Assembly: GCA_016930835.1 (NCBI GenBank)
Contig: JAFGGA010000079.1
Span: forward strand, 1 to 33,684
Reading direction: 5' to 3'
DNA length: 33,684 nucleotides
From: Deltaproteobacteria bacterium
GTDB taxonomy: Bacteria > Desulfobacterota > DSM-4660 > Desulfatiglandales > HGW-15
Below, piece by piece: positions 25,800 through 33,684 of the stretch. A program made the translations under genes and the position numbers. Numbering within the stretch: the first letter of the stretch is position 1; every line of letters begins with the position of its first letter. The notes below the pieces were generated by a model. That model did no database searches and was not told the origin of the DNA. It was given only the letters and a program-made list of their open reading frames with translations.

Positions 25800-28496
25800 T
25801 TAAAAAGCACCGCCTATGGTAAACTCCCAGTCATCTTTGCTTTCACCCGGTTCAGGGTCCAGCTTCCTCCCATATTCAAGACGCAGCAGGCCCAAAGGTG
25901 TTAGCCATCGAATTCCGCCTCCAATGGATTGCTTTGGGTAATTGAAAAAATCATCATCTTCTTTTCGATAAACATTGCCAGCGTCGTAGAGCAACAATCC
26001 CATGACCCCCTGCTCTTTTTGCAATGGGAAAAGATATTCAAGATTAAAGACCCACATATCTTCTCCCCCAATATTGTAACCATCCGAGCTTTTGGGTGAA
26101 ATCTCCCCATAGCTATAGCCACGGACCGTGTTAATCCCCCCCAACTTGAATTTTTCTCCGATGGGCAAGGTGCCTTCTGACTTTTTTCGGACGATCCCCG
26201 CCCTGAATTGAGCCATGAAGATGTTATCCAATGGCAATGGGAAATACCATGCAGAACGAAGATTGTATTTATCAAAGGAGGAATCCCCATCTAATAAACG
26301 CCCCGCATACTCATAGCTCAGGCTGTTGAGGGAACCCTCCGAGGCCAAAAAATGTCTATTCTTGGAATCCCGTGTCATGCTGAAAGTCATGCTACTCGTG
26401 ACCTGCGTTCCCGCTTGGTTTTTCACCTCTTGAGATGCATCCGTTGCAATATTATATATTTCCGATTCATCCAAGGCATATTGAACAGATCCCCTGGTGT
26501 AGTCGTCGACTTTCAACGGAAACCCGAAGGTCAATGATCCGCCTTGGGTATCCTGGTCATACTGATTATATTCCGAATCGTAAACCCACTTATAAAGGGA
26601 AATACCAGCGGAGAGTGGTCGATCAAAGAGCCAGGGTTCAATAAAGCTGACATTGTAGTTCTTGGTTCGACTCCCAAAGGTAGCCCGGGCGGAAACCTCC
26701 TGACCCTTTCCATTGAAGTTCCTCTTCGATAATTCAAGGGTTGACACGGTTTTTTCATAAGAGCTATATCCGACGCCGAATGCGAATTGTCCCGTGGGTT
26801 TCTCCTTTACATCCACATCTAGAATCATCAGGTCATCATCTTCTCCTTTTTTTGTCTGGATGTCTACCGTTTCAAAGAAATCCAAGCGATATAAATTGCG
26901 CGTGCCTTGTTTCAATTCTTTTCCGTTAAAGTAATCTCCCTCGGCGAATTTGAATTCACGGCGTATCACCTTGTCTCGAGTAATGGTATTCCCGGTAATA
27001 TTTATCCGCTCAAATCGGACCCTCTCCCCTTTGGTTATTTTATACGTGATGTCCACCAGATGATTTTCCTCGTCCTCTTTCGTGATAGGTGTCACATCGG
27101 CGTAAGCGAACCCCTGTTCAGAATATATTTCTCCCAATCTCATGGTATCCGTGCGAACTACCTCTCGACTGAAAAGGGTACCTTGTTTGATATTTAATGT
27201 GGCTAACAGTTCGTCGAGGGGTTTAATGAGATCACCCTCAATGTTGACTCCATCAACCTTGTATTGCGGGCCTTCGATAATATCAATGGTGATGGTCAGC
27301 CCCTCAACTTCTTCATCATAGGTGACTTTCGGTTCCCCGATTTTTACCTTGATGAACCCATTATTGTGATAAAAAGCGGCTAATCGATGGACGTCGAACT
27401 CCAGTTTTTTCTTGTCCAGTTTCCCTGATCCGGAAATAAAAAAGAAGCAGCCTTTTTCACTGGTCTCCATCTCATCTTTGAGTTCATCAGCGTCAATTTG
27501 TTCGTTTCCTATGAATTGAATATTTTTGATATAGATCTTTTCCCCTTCGCTCACCTGATAGGTCAATGAGACTTCATTCTCCGGAAGATCTTCAATAGAT
27601 TCAGTGATTTCCACATTATAATAGCCTTTTTCACGATAGTATTCCTTAAGGCGATTAATGCTCTGTTTAATTTCATTCAAGTTCAAGATCGAGTATTTTT
27701 TCACCCCTAATTGTTCTAGGAGATCATCATCTTCCAGGTCCTCATTTCCCTCAAAAAAGATTTTAGCAATGGAAGGTTTTTCAATAATATAGAAGATCAC
27801 GACTTTTCCACGAGGATCGTCCTCTATCTCAATCCTGACATCCTCGAAGTACCCCATTCGATAGATCGCGCGGAGATCCTTATCCAGTTGATTGCTATTG
27901 GGTTCATCTCCTTCTTTGCTCTCAATGACCGCAAGAATGGCCTCACTCTCGATACGTTTGTTCCCGGTTATTCGGATTTGATAAATCTGGATAATCCCGG
28001 TAATGCTTTTAAATATGTGCGTTGCTACACGCTCAACCGCGTTTTCCAAACGATCCAATCCATCTTCTTCCACAAAGATTGAAGAGGCAGGTTGGACGCT
28101 ACTCGTCTCTAGGAACTTAGTATCAAGGCTTATTGTATTCCCGATTTGAGTGAGGCTGCCCCGGATGACCCATGTCGCTCCTAATTTTTTCCCAATGGCT
28201 CTCAAGTCCTCGCGTCCAGCCTGCGTAGGAAGGGTTGACACGTATTGATTCACTTTAGTCATATCCGTTACCCGGAGTCCCTTATCCTCCAAACGGGATG
28301 TAAGCATTTCTTGGATTCCGATTTTGAGGTGATCCATAGGTACAAGGGAATGGACTTCAAAAGGTAGAATGATTATCTGTTCATTGTCCTCCCCTTTGAC
28401 TTCAACGGGAAATAAGATGCACGCTATCCAGCCGAAAAGGATCGCTAAAATATGTATCTGCTTAATACCGATTGGTCCGAAAGTTTTGTAAATCAC
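25800..28496 (-). CDS. bamA: Outer membrane assembly factor BamA with extra N-terminal domain
   Basis: BamA is the beta-barrel core that inserts outer-membrane proteins. This 898-residue protein has a signal or membrane segment (about 12-35), then about 130 extra residues (38-165, EQIIILPFEVHS to HIFKSITG) with the pattern of a TolB-N/FlgO-like domain, five POTRA domains (about 168-560) and the 16-stranded barrel, including the conserved VRGY of loop 6 and the C-terminal WEFTIGGAF ending in the aromatic targeting signal. Typical BamA is near 800 residues, so the excess matches the added domain. It precedes skp by 40 bases and follows lolD by 15. The barrel and POTRA assignment is secure; the nature of the N-terminal domain is less so. 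Confidence 0.97.
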   Translation of the reverse strand: MIYKTFGPIGIKQIHILAILFGWIACILFPVEVKGEDNEQIIILPFEVHSLVPMDHLKIGIQEMLTSRLEDKGLRVTDMTKVNQYVSTLPTQAGREDLRAIGKKLGATWVIRGSLTQIGNTISLDTKFLETSSVQPASSIFVEEDGLDRLENAVERVATHIFKSITGIIQIYQIRITGNKRIESEAILAVIESKEGDEPNSNQLDKDLRAIYRMGYFEDVRIEIEDDPRGKVVIFYIIEKPSIAKIFFEGNEDLEDDDLLEQLGVKKYSILNLNEIKQSINRLKEYYREKGYYNVEITESIEDLPENEVSLTYQVSEGEKIYIKNIQFIGNEQIDADELKDEMETSEKGCFFFISGSGKLDKKKLEFDVHRLAAFYHNNGFIKVKIGEPKVTYDEEVEGLTITIDIIEGPQYKVDGVNIEGDLIKPLDELLATLNIKQGTLFSREVVRTDTMRLGEIYSEQGFAYADVTPITKEDEENHLVDITYKITKGERVRFERINITGNTITRDKVIRREFKFAEGDYFNGKELKQGTRNLYRLDFFETVDIQTKKGEDDDLMILDVDVKEKPTGQFAFGVGYSSYEKTVSTLELSKRNFNGKGQEVSARATFGSRTKNYNVSFIEPWLFDRPLSAGISLYKWVYDSEYNQYDQDTQGGSLTFGFPLKVDDYTRGSVQYALDESEIYNIATDASQEVKNQAGTQVTSSMTFSMTRDSKNRHFLASEGSLNSLSYEYAGRLLDGDSSFDKYNLRSAWYFPLPLDNIFMAQFRAGIVRKKSEGTLPIGEKFKLGGINTVRGYSYGEISPKSSDGYNIGGEDMWVFNLEYLFPLQKEQGVMGLLLYDAGNVYRKEDDDFFNYPKQSIGGGIRWLTPLGLLRLEYGRKLDPEPGESKDDWEFTIGGAF

Positions 28497-28511
28497 CGTC
28501 TGCCCATCTCT

Positions 28512-29174
28512 TTATCGGATCCGCCCATCCACAATCTGCATGCGCTGTGACATCTTTTCCGCGAATTGCTCATTATGAGTTGCAATAACCATACTTAATC
28601 CTTCTTGACGTTGCAGATGAAGTAAAAGATCGATTATGCCTTCACCTGTAATACTATCCAGATTCCCGGTGGGTTCATCAGCCAGCAACAATTTAGGTTT
28701 CATGATAATGGCCCTGGCAATGGCCACACGTTGTTGCTCACCGCCTGAAAGTTCGCCTACTCTATGATTCAAGCGTGTTTCAAGTCCCACCTTCATGAGA
28801 ATTTCAACAGCGGAGCGTTTTGCTTTCTCTTTATTCATGCGGGCGATGAGGGCTGGCATCATGGTATTTTCAAGGGCATTGAATTCCGGAAGAAGATGAT
28901 GAAACTGAAACACAAAGCCGATCTCATGATTTCGTAATCGGCAAACTTCAGCTTCTTCCATCTCCGTGATATCACGGTCCTGAAACCGAACAATACCTTT
29001 TGTGGGTGCTTCAAGGGCCCCCATTAGATAAAGTAGTGTTGATTTCCCGGCTCCTGATACACCTGTAACGGCCAAGCTTTCCCCGGTTGCAACGGATATA
29101 TGAATATCTTTCAAGACATCAATGGTATTACCGTTATGTTTGAAAGATTTATAAATGTTTTCGAGTTTCAGCAC
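28512..29174 (-). CDS. lolD: Lipoprotein release ABC ATPase
   Basis: LolD powers the LolCDE or LolFD complex that extracts outer-membrane lipoproteins from the inner membrane. The 220-residue protein has Walker [10 protein letters not shown], the Q-loop [10 protein letters not shown], signature [10 protein letters not shown], Walker [13 protein letters not shown] and the H-loop ATHNE. I prefer the GTG at 29174, with AAGG 8 bases upstream; a GTG at 29183 overlaps that ribosome site. It lies 111 bases downstream of its permease gene. Confidence 0.93.
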   Translation of the reverse strand: MLKLENIYKSFKHNGNTIDVLKDIHISVATGESLAVTGVSGAGKSTLLYLMGALEAPTKGIVRFQDRDITEMEEAEVCRLRNHEIGFVFQFHHLLPEFNALENTMMPALIARMNKEKAKRSAVEILMKVGLETRLNHRVGELSGGEQQRVAIARAIIMKPKLLLADEPTGNLDSITGEGIIDLLLHLQRQEGLSMVIATHNEQFAEKMSQRMQIVDGRIR

Positions 29175-29285
29175 AAAAATCACCTTAAATGGAATTTACT
29201 CTTACAATATGCGAACATGCCACTTTAACTTAGATGAGGGAGCGAATAATCTGATCGCTGACAACCGAATGCTGAAAGCTTTTCA

Positions 29286-30512
29286 TTATTCATATCTCAG
29301 TGCCTCAACGGGGCTCAGACGGGAAGCACGCCAAGAAGGATAAATGGTCGCCAAAAAGGAAATAACCAGCCCGGCTATGGTTATCATTACGACATCAATG
29401 GTCTCCACTTTAACCGGCAATGTCATAAGGCCGTAAAAATCCGTAGGCATATCGATATGGATATATTTTTCCAAGAGATAACAGGCCCCCAGTCCCGAAA
29501 GCAACCCTGCAATGGTTCCGACGACACCCACGATGAGCCCTTGAAACATAAATATGGACATAATGCTTTTTGATGTGGCGCCCATGGCCCTAAGGATTGC
29601 GATATCTTTTGTCTTTTCCATCACCACCATAACCAATGTGCTGATGATACTGAGCGCCCCCACCAACACAATCATGGTCAGTATAATAAACATGGCCTTT
29701 TTCTCCAATTCCAGTGCGGACCAAAAAGGTCGGTATATGGCCTTCCAGTCTCTGGTATAGAAAGGGTAGGGCCATTTTTCCCGAATGATATCCGTGATCG
29801 ATTCGGAGTCATAAATATCTCTGATCCAAATCTGGATGCCGTAAACCTCGTCGTCCATTCCCATGAGGTCCCGGGCTTCCTTTAATGATATGTAGACATT
29901 GGATAGATCATATTCCGGATAGCCTGAAAGGAAAAGACCGGTCACTTTGAATTTACGTCGATATTCCATTCTTCCTAAGGGTGTCAACCGGCCTTGGGGG
30001 GAGATCACCTCGACTACATTCCCCGGCTCGACCCCCATCTGTTTGGACAGCTCACTTCCCATGATCACCCCGGGTAATCCATCGTGAATCTCATTTAAGG
30101 ATGACCAGGAGCCTTGTTTGACCATATCGCCAAATATTTCAACCTTACCGACTTTTTCGGCATCGATCCCTAACAAAAGAGATCCCCCAGCATTTCTATG
30201 ACTCTTGATGAGGACCTGACTGGTGATATAAGGGATTGTGGCAACCACACCATCGATATGACCTATGGAGCTTGAAATGGCCTCGTAGTCAGGAAAAGGA
30301 CCATCAAAGTTACGAAGCTGTATATGGGCATTCACACCCAAGATCTTAGACTTTAGGTCGTCATGGAACCCGTTCATCACAGATAATACAATAATCAAGG
30401 CCATGACCCCGAGCATTACACCCAACACGGAAATGATGGTGATGACTGATATGAAGGCCTGTTTGCGTTTGGCCTTCAAGTAGCGCAACCCTATAAAAAA
30501 TTCAAAAAACAT
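29286..30512 (-). CDS. lolC: Lipoprotein-releasing ABC permease LolC/LolE
   Basis: This 408-residue permease has one N-terminal membrane segment (about 20-45), a periplasmic MacB-like domain (about 50-260) and three C-terminal membrane segments (about 272-300, 320-350, 372-395). The start FFIGLRYLKAKRKQAFISVITIISVLGVMLGVMALIIVLSVMNGF and the end YPSWRASRLSPVEALRYE are diagnostic of the LolC/E family. Only one permease gene is present, so LolD may work with a homodimer as proposed where LolC and LolE are not separate. Its ATG is one base past the lysS stop, which implies coupled translation. Confidence 0.95.
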   Translation of the reverse strand: MFFEFFIGLRYLKAKRKQAFISVITIISVLGVMLGVMALIIVLSVMNGFHDDLKSKILGVNAHIQLRNFDGPFPDYEAISSSIGHIDGVVATIPYITSQVLIKSHRNAGGSLLLGIDAEKVGKVEIFGDMVKQGSWSSLNEIHDGLPGVIMGSELSKQMGVEPGNVVEVISPQGRLTPLGRMEYRRKFKVTGLFLSGYPEYDLSNVYISLKEARDLMGMDDEVYGIQIWIRDIYDSESITDIIREKWPYPFYTRDWKAIYRPFWSALELEKKAMFIILTMIVLVGALSIISTLVMVVMEKTKDIAILRAMGATSKSIMSIFMFQGLIVGVVGTIAGLLSGLGACYLLEKYIHIDMPTDFYGLMTLPVKVETIDVVMITIAGLVISFLATIYPSWRASRLSPVEALRYE

Positions 30513-30513
30513 A

Positions 30514-31998
30514 TCAGCCTTGTTTGGATCTCATATGGGGGAAGAAGATGACATCCCGAATGGATGGTGAATCCGTCAGCAACATGACCACCCGGTCGAT
30601 ACCGATACCTTCTCCTGCCGTGGGAGGCAACCCATATTCCAAGGCGGTCACGTAGTCCTCATCCATAAACTGAGCTTCCTCATCCCCGGCCTCCCGTAGA
30701 GCTACTTGCTGTAAAAACCGCCCCTTTTGATCCTCCGGATCATTCAGCTCCGTAAAGGCATTGGCTATCTCCTTCCCGGCGATAAACATTTCAAAGCGGT
30801 CTGTAATATTGGGGTCTTGATCGTTTCTTCGAGACAGGGGGGAGATCTCTGTGGGATATTCCACAATAAATGTAGGGTTGATTAATTTGGGCTCTACCAA
30901 TTGATCAAAAATCTTTGCCAGTACCTTCCCATGCTTATCCTTTTTACTTAGGGGGATATCATGGGCTTCCGCATAACGGACGGCCTGGATCGGTTCAACG
31001 ATGACCTCCTCCGGCACCCCAGCTATCTTTCTTAAAGCATCAAAAAGGGTGATCCTTGACCATGGTGTAGTAAAATCAATAGTGTGCCCTTGATATGGGC
31101 AGATGTTTGTCCCAATGGTCTCCTTTAAAATAAATGTAAAAAGCTCCTCGGTTAAGGTCATGAGATCTTCATATGTGGCATAGGCCATATAGAATTCCAG
31201 CATGGTGAATTCCGGATTATGCTGAATCGATATACCCTCATTTCGAAAATTGCGGTTGATCTCAAAGACCCGTTCCAGACCCCCTACCACCAGGCGTTTA
31301 AGATAAAGTTCCGGTGCGATTCGCAGATAAAGATCCATACCCAGTGCATTATGAAATGTCTTAAACGGTCTTGCCGTGGCCCCACCCGGAATGGGTTGCA
31401 TCATGGGTGTCTCCACCTCCAAAAAGCCTTTTCGAATAAAAAAATCACGAAAAGACTGGACAATCTTACTTCGTAAGATAAAGACATCCTTGACGGAATC
31501 ATTGACTATAAGATCCAGATATCTTTGTCTGTATCTTGTCTCAACATCCGTCAACCCATGCCATTTTTCAGGGAGTGACCTTTTAGATTTTGAAAGGAGG
31601 GTCAGATCATTCGCCAGGAGGGTCAGTTCATCGGTTCGGGTCTTGAAAAAAGAACCTTTCAACCCGACAAAATCACCAATATCTAATAATTTAAAGGCCT
31701 TGAATAAATCATCACCGACCTTATCCTTTTGGATGTAGGCCTGGATACGGCCGGTATTGTCTTTGATATGAATAAAGGAAGCCTTCCCAAAATTCCGAAT
31801 GGCCATGATCCTTCCGGCCATGGAATAGGTCTCGTTCATTTTTTCTAAAGTCTCGGCATCCAGATCGGCAAGCCTGCTTTTGGCTTCAGTTGCGGTCATG
31901 TCGTAATGGTAGCCTGCAGGGTACAGATTGATACCCATTGCCTTCAATTGATCGGATTTTTTTTGTCTGTCCTCAAAAAGCGTACCTGATTTTTCCAT
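30514..31998 (-). CDS. lysS: Lysyl-tRNA synthetase, class II
   Basis: This 494-residue enzyme charges tRNA-Lys. The N-terminal OB fold (about 55-150, AGRIMAIRNFGKASFIHIKD) binds the anticodon. The class II catalytic core carries motif 1 (FLEVETPMMQPIPGGATARPF), motif 2 (FEINRNFRNEGISIQHNPEFTMLEFY) and motif 3 (GEGIGIDRVVMLLTDSPSIRDVIFFP). It is the first gene of the long minus-strand envelope cluster and is one base from lolC. The ATG at 31998 gives the normal length. No T-box or other leader is recognised upstream. Confidence 0.98.
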   Translation of the reverse strand: MEKSGTLFEDRQKKSDQLKAMGINLYPAGYHYDMTATEAKSRLADLDAETLEKMNETYSMAGRIMAIRNFGKASFIHIKDNTGRIQAYIQKDKVGDDLFKAFKLLDIGDFVGLKGSFFKTRTDELTLLANDLTLLSKSKRSLPEKWHGLTDVETRYRQRYLDLIVNDSVKDVFILRSKIVQSFRDFFIRKGFLEVETPMMQPIPGGATARPFKTFHNALGMDLYLRIAPELYLKRLVVGGLERVFEINRNFRNEGISIQHNPEFTMLEFYMAYATYEDLMTLTEELFTFILKETIGTNICPYQGHTIDFTTPWSRITLFDALRKIAGVPEEVIVEPIQAVRYAEAHDIPLSKKDKHGKVLAKIFDQLVEPKLINPTFIVEYPTEISPLSRRNDQDPNITDRFEMFIAGKEIANAFTELNDPEDQKGRFLQQVALREAGDEEAQFMDEDYVTALEYGLPPTAGEGIGIDRVVMLLTDSPSIRDVIFFPHMRSKQG

Positions 31999-32045
31999 AA
32001 TACAATAAATAAACCAATCTATAAAAATTTTTATTAAAGAATAAT

Positions 32046-32067
32046 ATTATTCAATTATTTGAATAAT
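32046..32067. promoter_or_regulatory. AT-rich perfect inverted repeat upstream of lysS
   Basis: ATTATTCAA (32046-32054) and TTGAATAAT (32059-32067) are perfect complements around a 4-base loop, about 50-70 bases before the lysS start. It could be an operator or part of the lysS promoter. The all-AT flanks make a chance origin possible. Confidence 0.3.
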
Positions 32068-32120
32068 TTGAACATATCTATGTAATGCATTTGAGTCATA
32101 TAGTCAAGGTAAAAGAACCG

Positions 32121-32247
32121 CTCTGGATATCAGGGAGATGGCATTCACGGTGTTACTTTCGGGTACTTTTCCTTGGGGAGTATTACCCATACGCCTCCGT
32201 CATCCTTCCTCGGCGCCTCGCATCTAAAATCTTCCTGGTATCCAGAG
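32121..32247. repeat. 127-bp element with 18-bp inverted ends
   Basis: CTCTGGATATCAGGGAGA (32121-32138) and TCTTCCTGGTATCCAGAG (32230-32247) pair at 16 of 18 positions, and the two exceptions would be G-U wobbles in a plus-strand transcript. The interior is GC-richer than the surrounding DNA and has no gene. On the minus strand it contains GATGCGAGGCGCCGAGG, which I associate from memory with a widespread intergenic repeat of Desulfobacterota. It is probably a mobile or structured intergenic element in the lysS-smr gap. Confidence 0.5.
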
Positions 32248-32325
32248 ATTCCTAAAATCGGCTGTCATTTCTATCCGATGTTGATCCGTCCATAATCGAA
32301 TTCAAGGAAAGGAAATAAGGAAGAT

Positions 32326-32619
32326 TTATGCCTTCACATCAATAGCCTTGAGGTGGGCAATGGTAGCGCCCCATCCGGATGGTCCCGTGTCCAGCCCGAA
32401 TGCTCTAACCAATGGATGATTGTGGAGCACCGCATGAATGGTGCGACGGAGGACACCCTTTCCCTTGCCATGGATGATTTTGACATCGAGGATACCTTCT
32501 TTCAAGCATGCATGGATGTATTCATCCACCACAGAAGCGGCATCTTGTGGGGCAAAGGAATGGAGATCTAAAACCCCGTCTATGGGGACATGGACAATAT
32601 CCTCGTCTTCGATATCCAA
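32326..32619 (-). CDS. Smr-domain protein
   Basis: This 97-residue protein is almost entirely one Smr domain: VLDLHSFAPQDAASVVDEYIHAC with the LDLH motif, VKIIHGKGKGVLRRTIHAVLHNHPLV and the final GWGATIAHL in place of the common GGxGxT. Stand-alone Smr domains have nuclease or nucleic-acid-binding activity, and LDLH and HGxG carry the key residues. The start appears to be TTG at 32619: the codon three places upstream in frame is a TGA, and a GAGG lies about 11 bases before. It follows the 113-residue gene by 13 bases. Confidence 0.85.
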   Translation of the reverse strand: MDIEDEDIVHVPIDGVLDLHSFAPQDAASVVDEYIHACLKEGILDVKIIHGKGKGVLRRTIHAVLHNHPLVRAFGLDTGPSGWGATIAHLKAIDVKA

Positions 32620-32632
32620 GATGTTTCATTCC

Positions 32633-32974
32633 TCATGATATTTTTTCAAGATCCACTTGGTCATGAAAATGCTCCGCCAGGTCACGGCTCAATGCCTGAT
32701 AGTCATTCTCCGTTTCCAACTCCACCACCAGATCACGATCATCCAGGACCTTTATAAAGCCGTGATTTTTCACGACCTCCACGACCTTTTTCACATCCGT
32801 TGTCACCCATCCCTTCATCCTCATGATCAGTTCATCGCCCTTAAATGCGCGCTCAATGGTGAGGTCCACCTGCCGATGCTTGGCATCCCAACTAATAATC
32901 GCTGGCTTTACGATAATCGGGGTAACCGGATCATGCATGGCCGCGCAACGAAACCAAAGTTTTGCTCGAATCAT
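32633..32974 (-). CDS. Hypothetical protein, 113 residues
   Basis: I do not recognise this protein. It is soluble, with alternating strands in the first half (PIIVKPAIISWDAKHRQVDLTIERAF) and helices later (VKKVVEVVKNHGF and YQALSRDLAEHFHDQVDLEK). There is no signal peptide or membrane segment. It starts 16 bases after lemA, behind GGAGATG, and is followed closely by the Smr gene, so the three are probably one transcript. Codon use looks like its neighbours. Confidence 0.7.
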   Translation of the reverse strand: MIRAKLWFRCAAMHDPVTPIIVKPAIISWDAKHRQVDLTIERAFKGDELIMRMKGWVTTDVKKVVEVVKNHGFIKVLDDRDLVVELETENDYQALSRDLAEHFHDQVDLEKIS

Positions 32975-32990
32975 GTTTCATCTCCAATCT

Positions 32991-33566
32991 CTAAAATGTA
33001 ACCTTGGGCGCTTCCTGCCTTTCCGGGGGCACTTCAAAATAGGTAGCCTGCTCGAAACCGAACATCCCCGCGATAAAATTGGTTGGAAAGGAGCGAATCC
33101 GCGAGTTAAAGGCTTTTACCATTTCATTATATCTGCGACGCTCCACGGCAATACGATTCTCCGTACCGGCCAACTCGTCTTGCAGCCGAATAAAATTGGT
33201 ATTGGCCTTTAACTCCGGATATCGCTCAACGACCACCAGCAACCTGGACAAGGCCGATGAAAGGCTGTTGTTGGCATCGATCTTATCCGATACCGTTCCG
33301 GCACCCGCTACCCTAGATCGTGCTTCTGTCACCTGGACAAAGACTTCCCGCTCATGGGCTGCATAGCCCTTTACGGTTTCCACAAGGTTGGGGATCAGGT
33401 CATAGCGGCGTTGAAGCTGATTTTCCACTTGGGCCCAGGCCCCATTGATCTCCTCATCCATGGTTACAAGGCTGTTGTATGTTCCTTTGAAATAAAAGAA
33501 CGGTATCAGAATAATCAAGGCGATTACGATGATAACAATCAATAAGGTCTTTTGGGTCTGTGTCAT
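32991..33566 (-). CDS. lemA: LemA family membrane protein
   Basis: This 191-residue protein has one N-terminal membrane helix (about 7-26) and a helical bundle outside. YNSLVTMDEEINGAWAQVENQLQRRYDLIPNLVETVKGYAAHE and the later RYPELKANTNFIRLQDELAGTENRIAVERRRYNEMVKAFN are characteristic of LemA. The final FGFEQATYFEVPPERQEAPKVTF matches the typical end. LemA proteins are anchored in the inner membrane with the bulk facing outward; their role is poorly defined. AAAGGAGGATG precedes the ATG. It is often paired with a TPM-domain (DUF477) gene, which is not seen here. Confidence 0.95.
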   Translation of the reverse strand: MTQTQKTLLIVIIVIALIILIPFFYFKGTYNSLVTMDEEINGAWAQVENQLQRRYDLIPNLVETVKGYAAHEREVFVQVTEARSRVAGAGTVSDKIDANNSLSSALSRLLVVVERYPELKANTNFIRLQDELAGTENRIAVERRRYNEMVKAFNSRIRSFPTNFIAGMFGFEQATYFEVPPERQEAPKVTF

Positions 33567-33605
33567 GTCATCCTCCTTTAAAAAAATGCCGCCGTTGTCG
33601 GTATT

Positions 33606-33684
33606 TTATAGTTCATCAACAATCCTCGAAAGCCCGCGAACTTCCTTTAAATAATTTCGAAAAAGGGTTTTCATTTCAATATCA
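33606..33684 (-). CDS. Partial gene, C-terminal 25 codons
   Basis: A minus-strand frame enters from the window edge and ends at TAA 33606-33608, giving a basic helical tail (EMKTLFRNYLKEVRGLSRIVDEL). Its stop is 39 bases before the lemA ATG, so it may be the preceding gene of that operon. Too little is present to identify it, and chance cannot be excluded over so short a stretch. Confidence 0.35.
   Translation of the reverse strand, partial: DIEMKTLFRNYLKEVRGLSRIVDEL

Noticed and set aside
1-33684. CRISPR arrays, tRNA or rRNA genes, transposases or prophage genes
   Set aside because: I looked for regularly spaced repeats, cloverleaf or rRNA-like segments and mobile-element proteins and saw none.

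Overview
The window looks like chromosome from a Gram-negative, LPS-making bacterium of moderate-to-low G+C, most likely a member of the Desulfobacterota (former Deltaproteobacteria). The basis is gene content and order: lysS-lolC/E-lolD-bamA-skp-lpxD-fabZ-lpxA-lpxI-Gfo/Idh-lpxB on one strand, an LpxI-type (not LpxH) lipid A pathway, a long-form HisG beside hisI, a single-subunit thymidylate-synthase-like protein of archaeal type, and sigma-54 activators. This placement is inference; no rRNA or tRNA gene is present to confirm it.

Region 1 (1-8160) is a signalling region. A decayed FHA-GAF-PAS-histidine kinase-receiver gene (149-2621, minus) carries four in-frame stops and two frameshifts. About 1 kb of non-coding, repeat-bearing DNA follows. 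Next comes a three-gene minus-strand operon: a TPR-like protein with a beta-rich C-terminal domain, an MglA-like small GTPase, and a DUF4388/PATAN protein with two cyclic-nucleotide-binding-like domains. Upstream of this operon lies a near-perfect -24/-12 (sigma-54) promoter at 6448-6463. Divergent from it is a GAF-AAA+-Fis sigma-54 activator (6666-8159). This is the best candidate in the window for an undescribed regulatory module.

Region 2 (8249-18226) is mostly housekeeping genes on the plus strand: waaA (Kdo transferase), infA with a TTG start, a lysine-rich winged-helix nucleoid-like protein, lptF without an adjacent lptG, tatA, a thymidylate-synthase-like gene coupled to rlmN, and then hisI-hisG-aminotransferase-engB. 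A diacylglycerol kinase gene (dgkA) lies on the minus strand. Good sigma-70-like promoters can be seen before waaA (with a 14-bp palindrome over the -10), infA and tatA.

Region 3 (18223-31998, minus strand) is a long envelope-biogenesis cluster read from lysS at the right: LolC/E and LolD (lipoprotein export), BamA with an extra N-terminal TolB-like domain and the chaperone Skp/OmpH (outer-membrane protein assembly), LpxD, FabZ, LpxA, LpxI, a Gfo/Idh/MocA oxidoreductase and LpxB (lipid A), ending with an NtrX-like sigma-54 response regulator. Region 4 (32000-33684) holds a 127-bp inverted-repeat element, an Smr-domain gene, an unrecognised 113-residue protein, LemA, and the 3' end of another gene. 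No CRISPR array, prophage, transposase or RNA gene was recognised.
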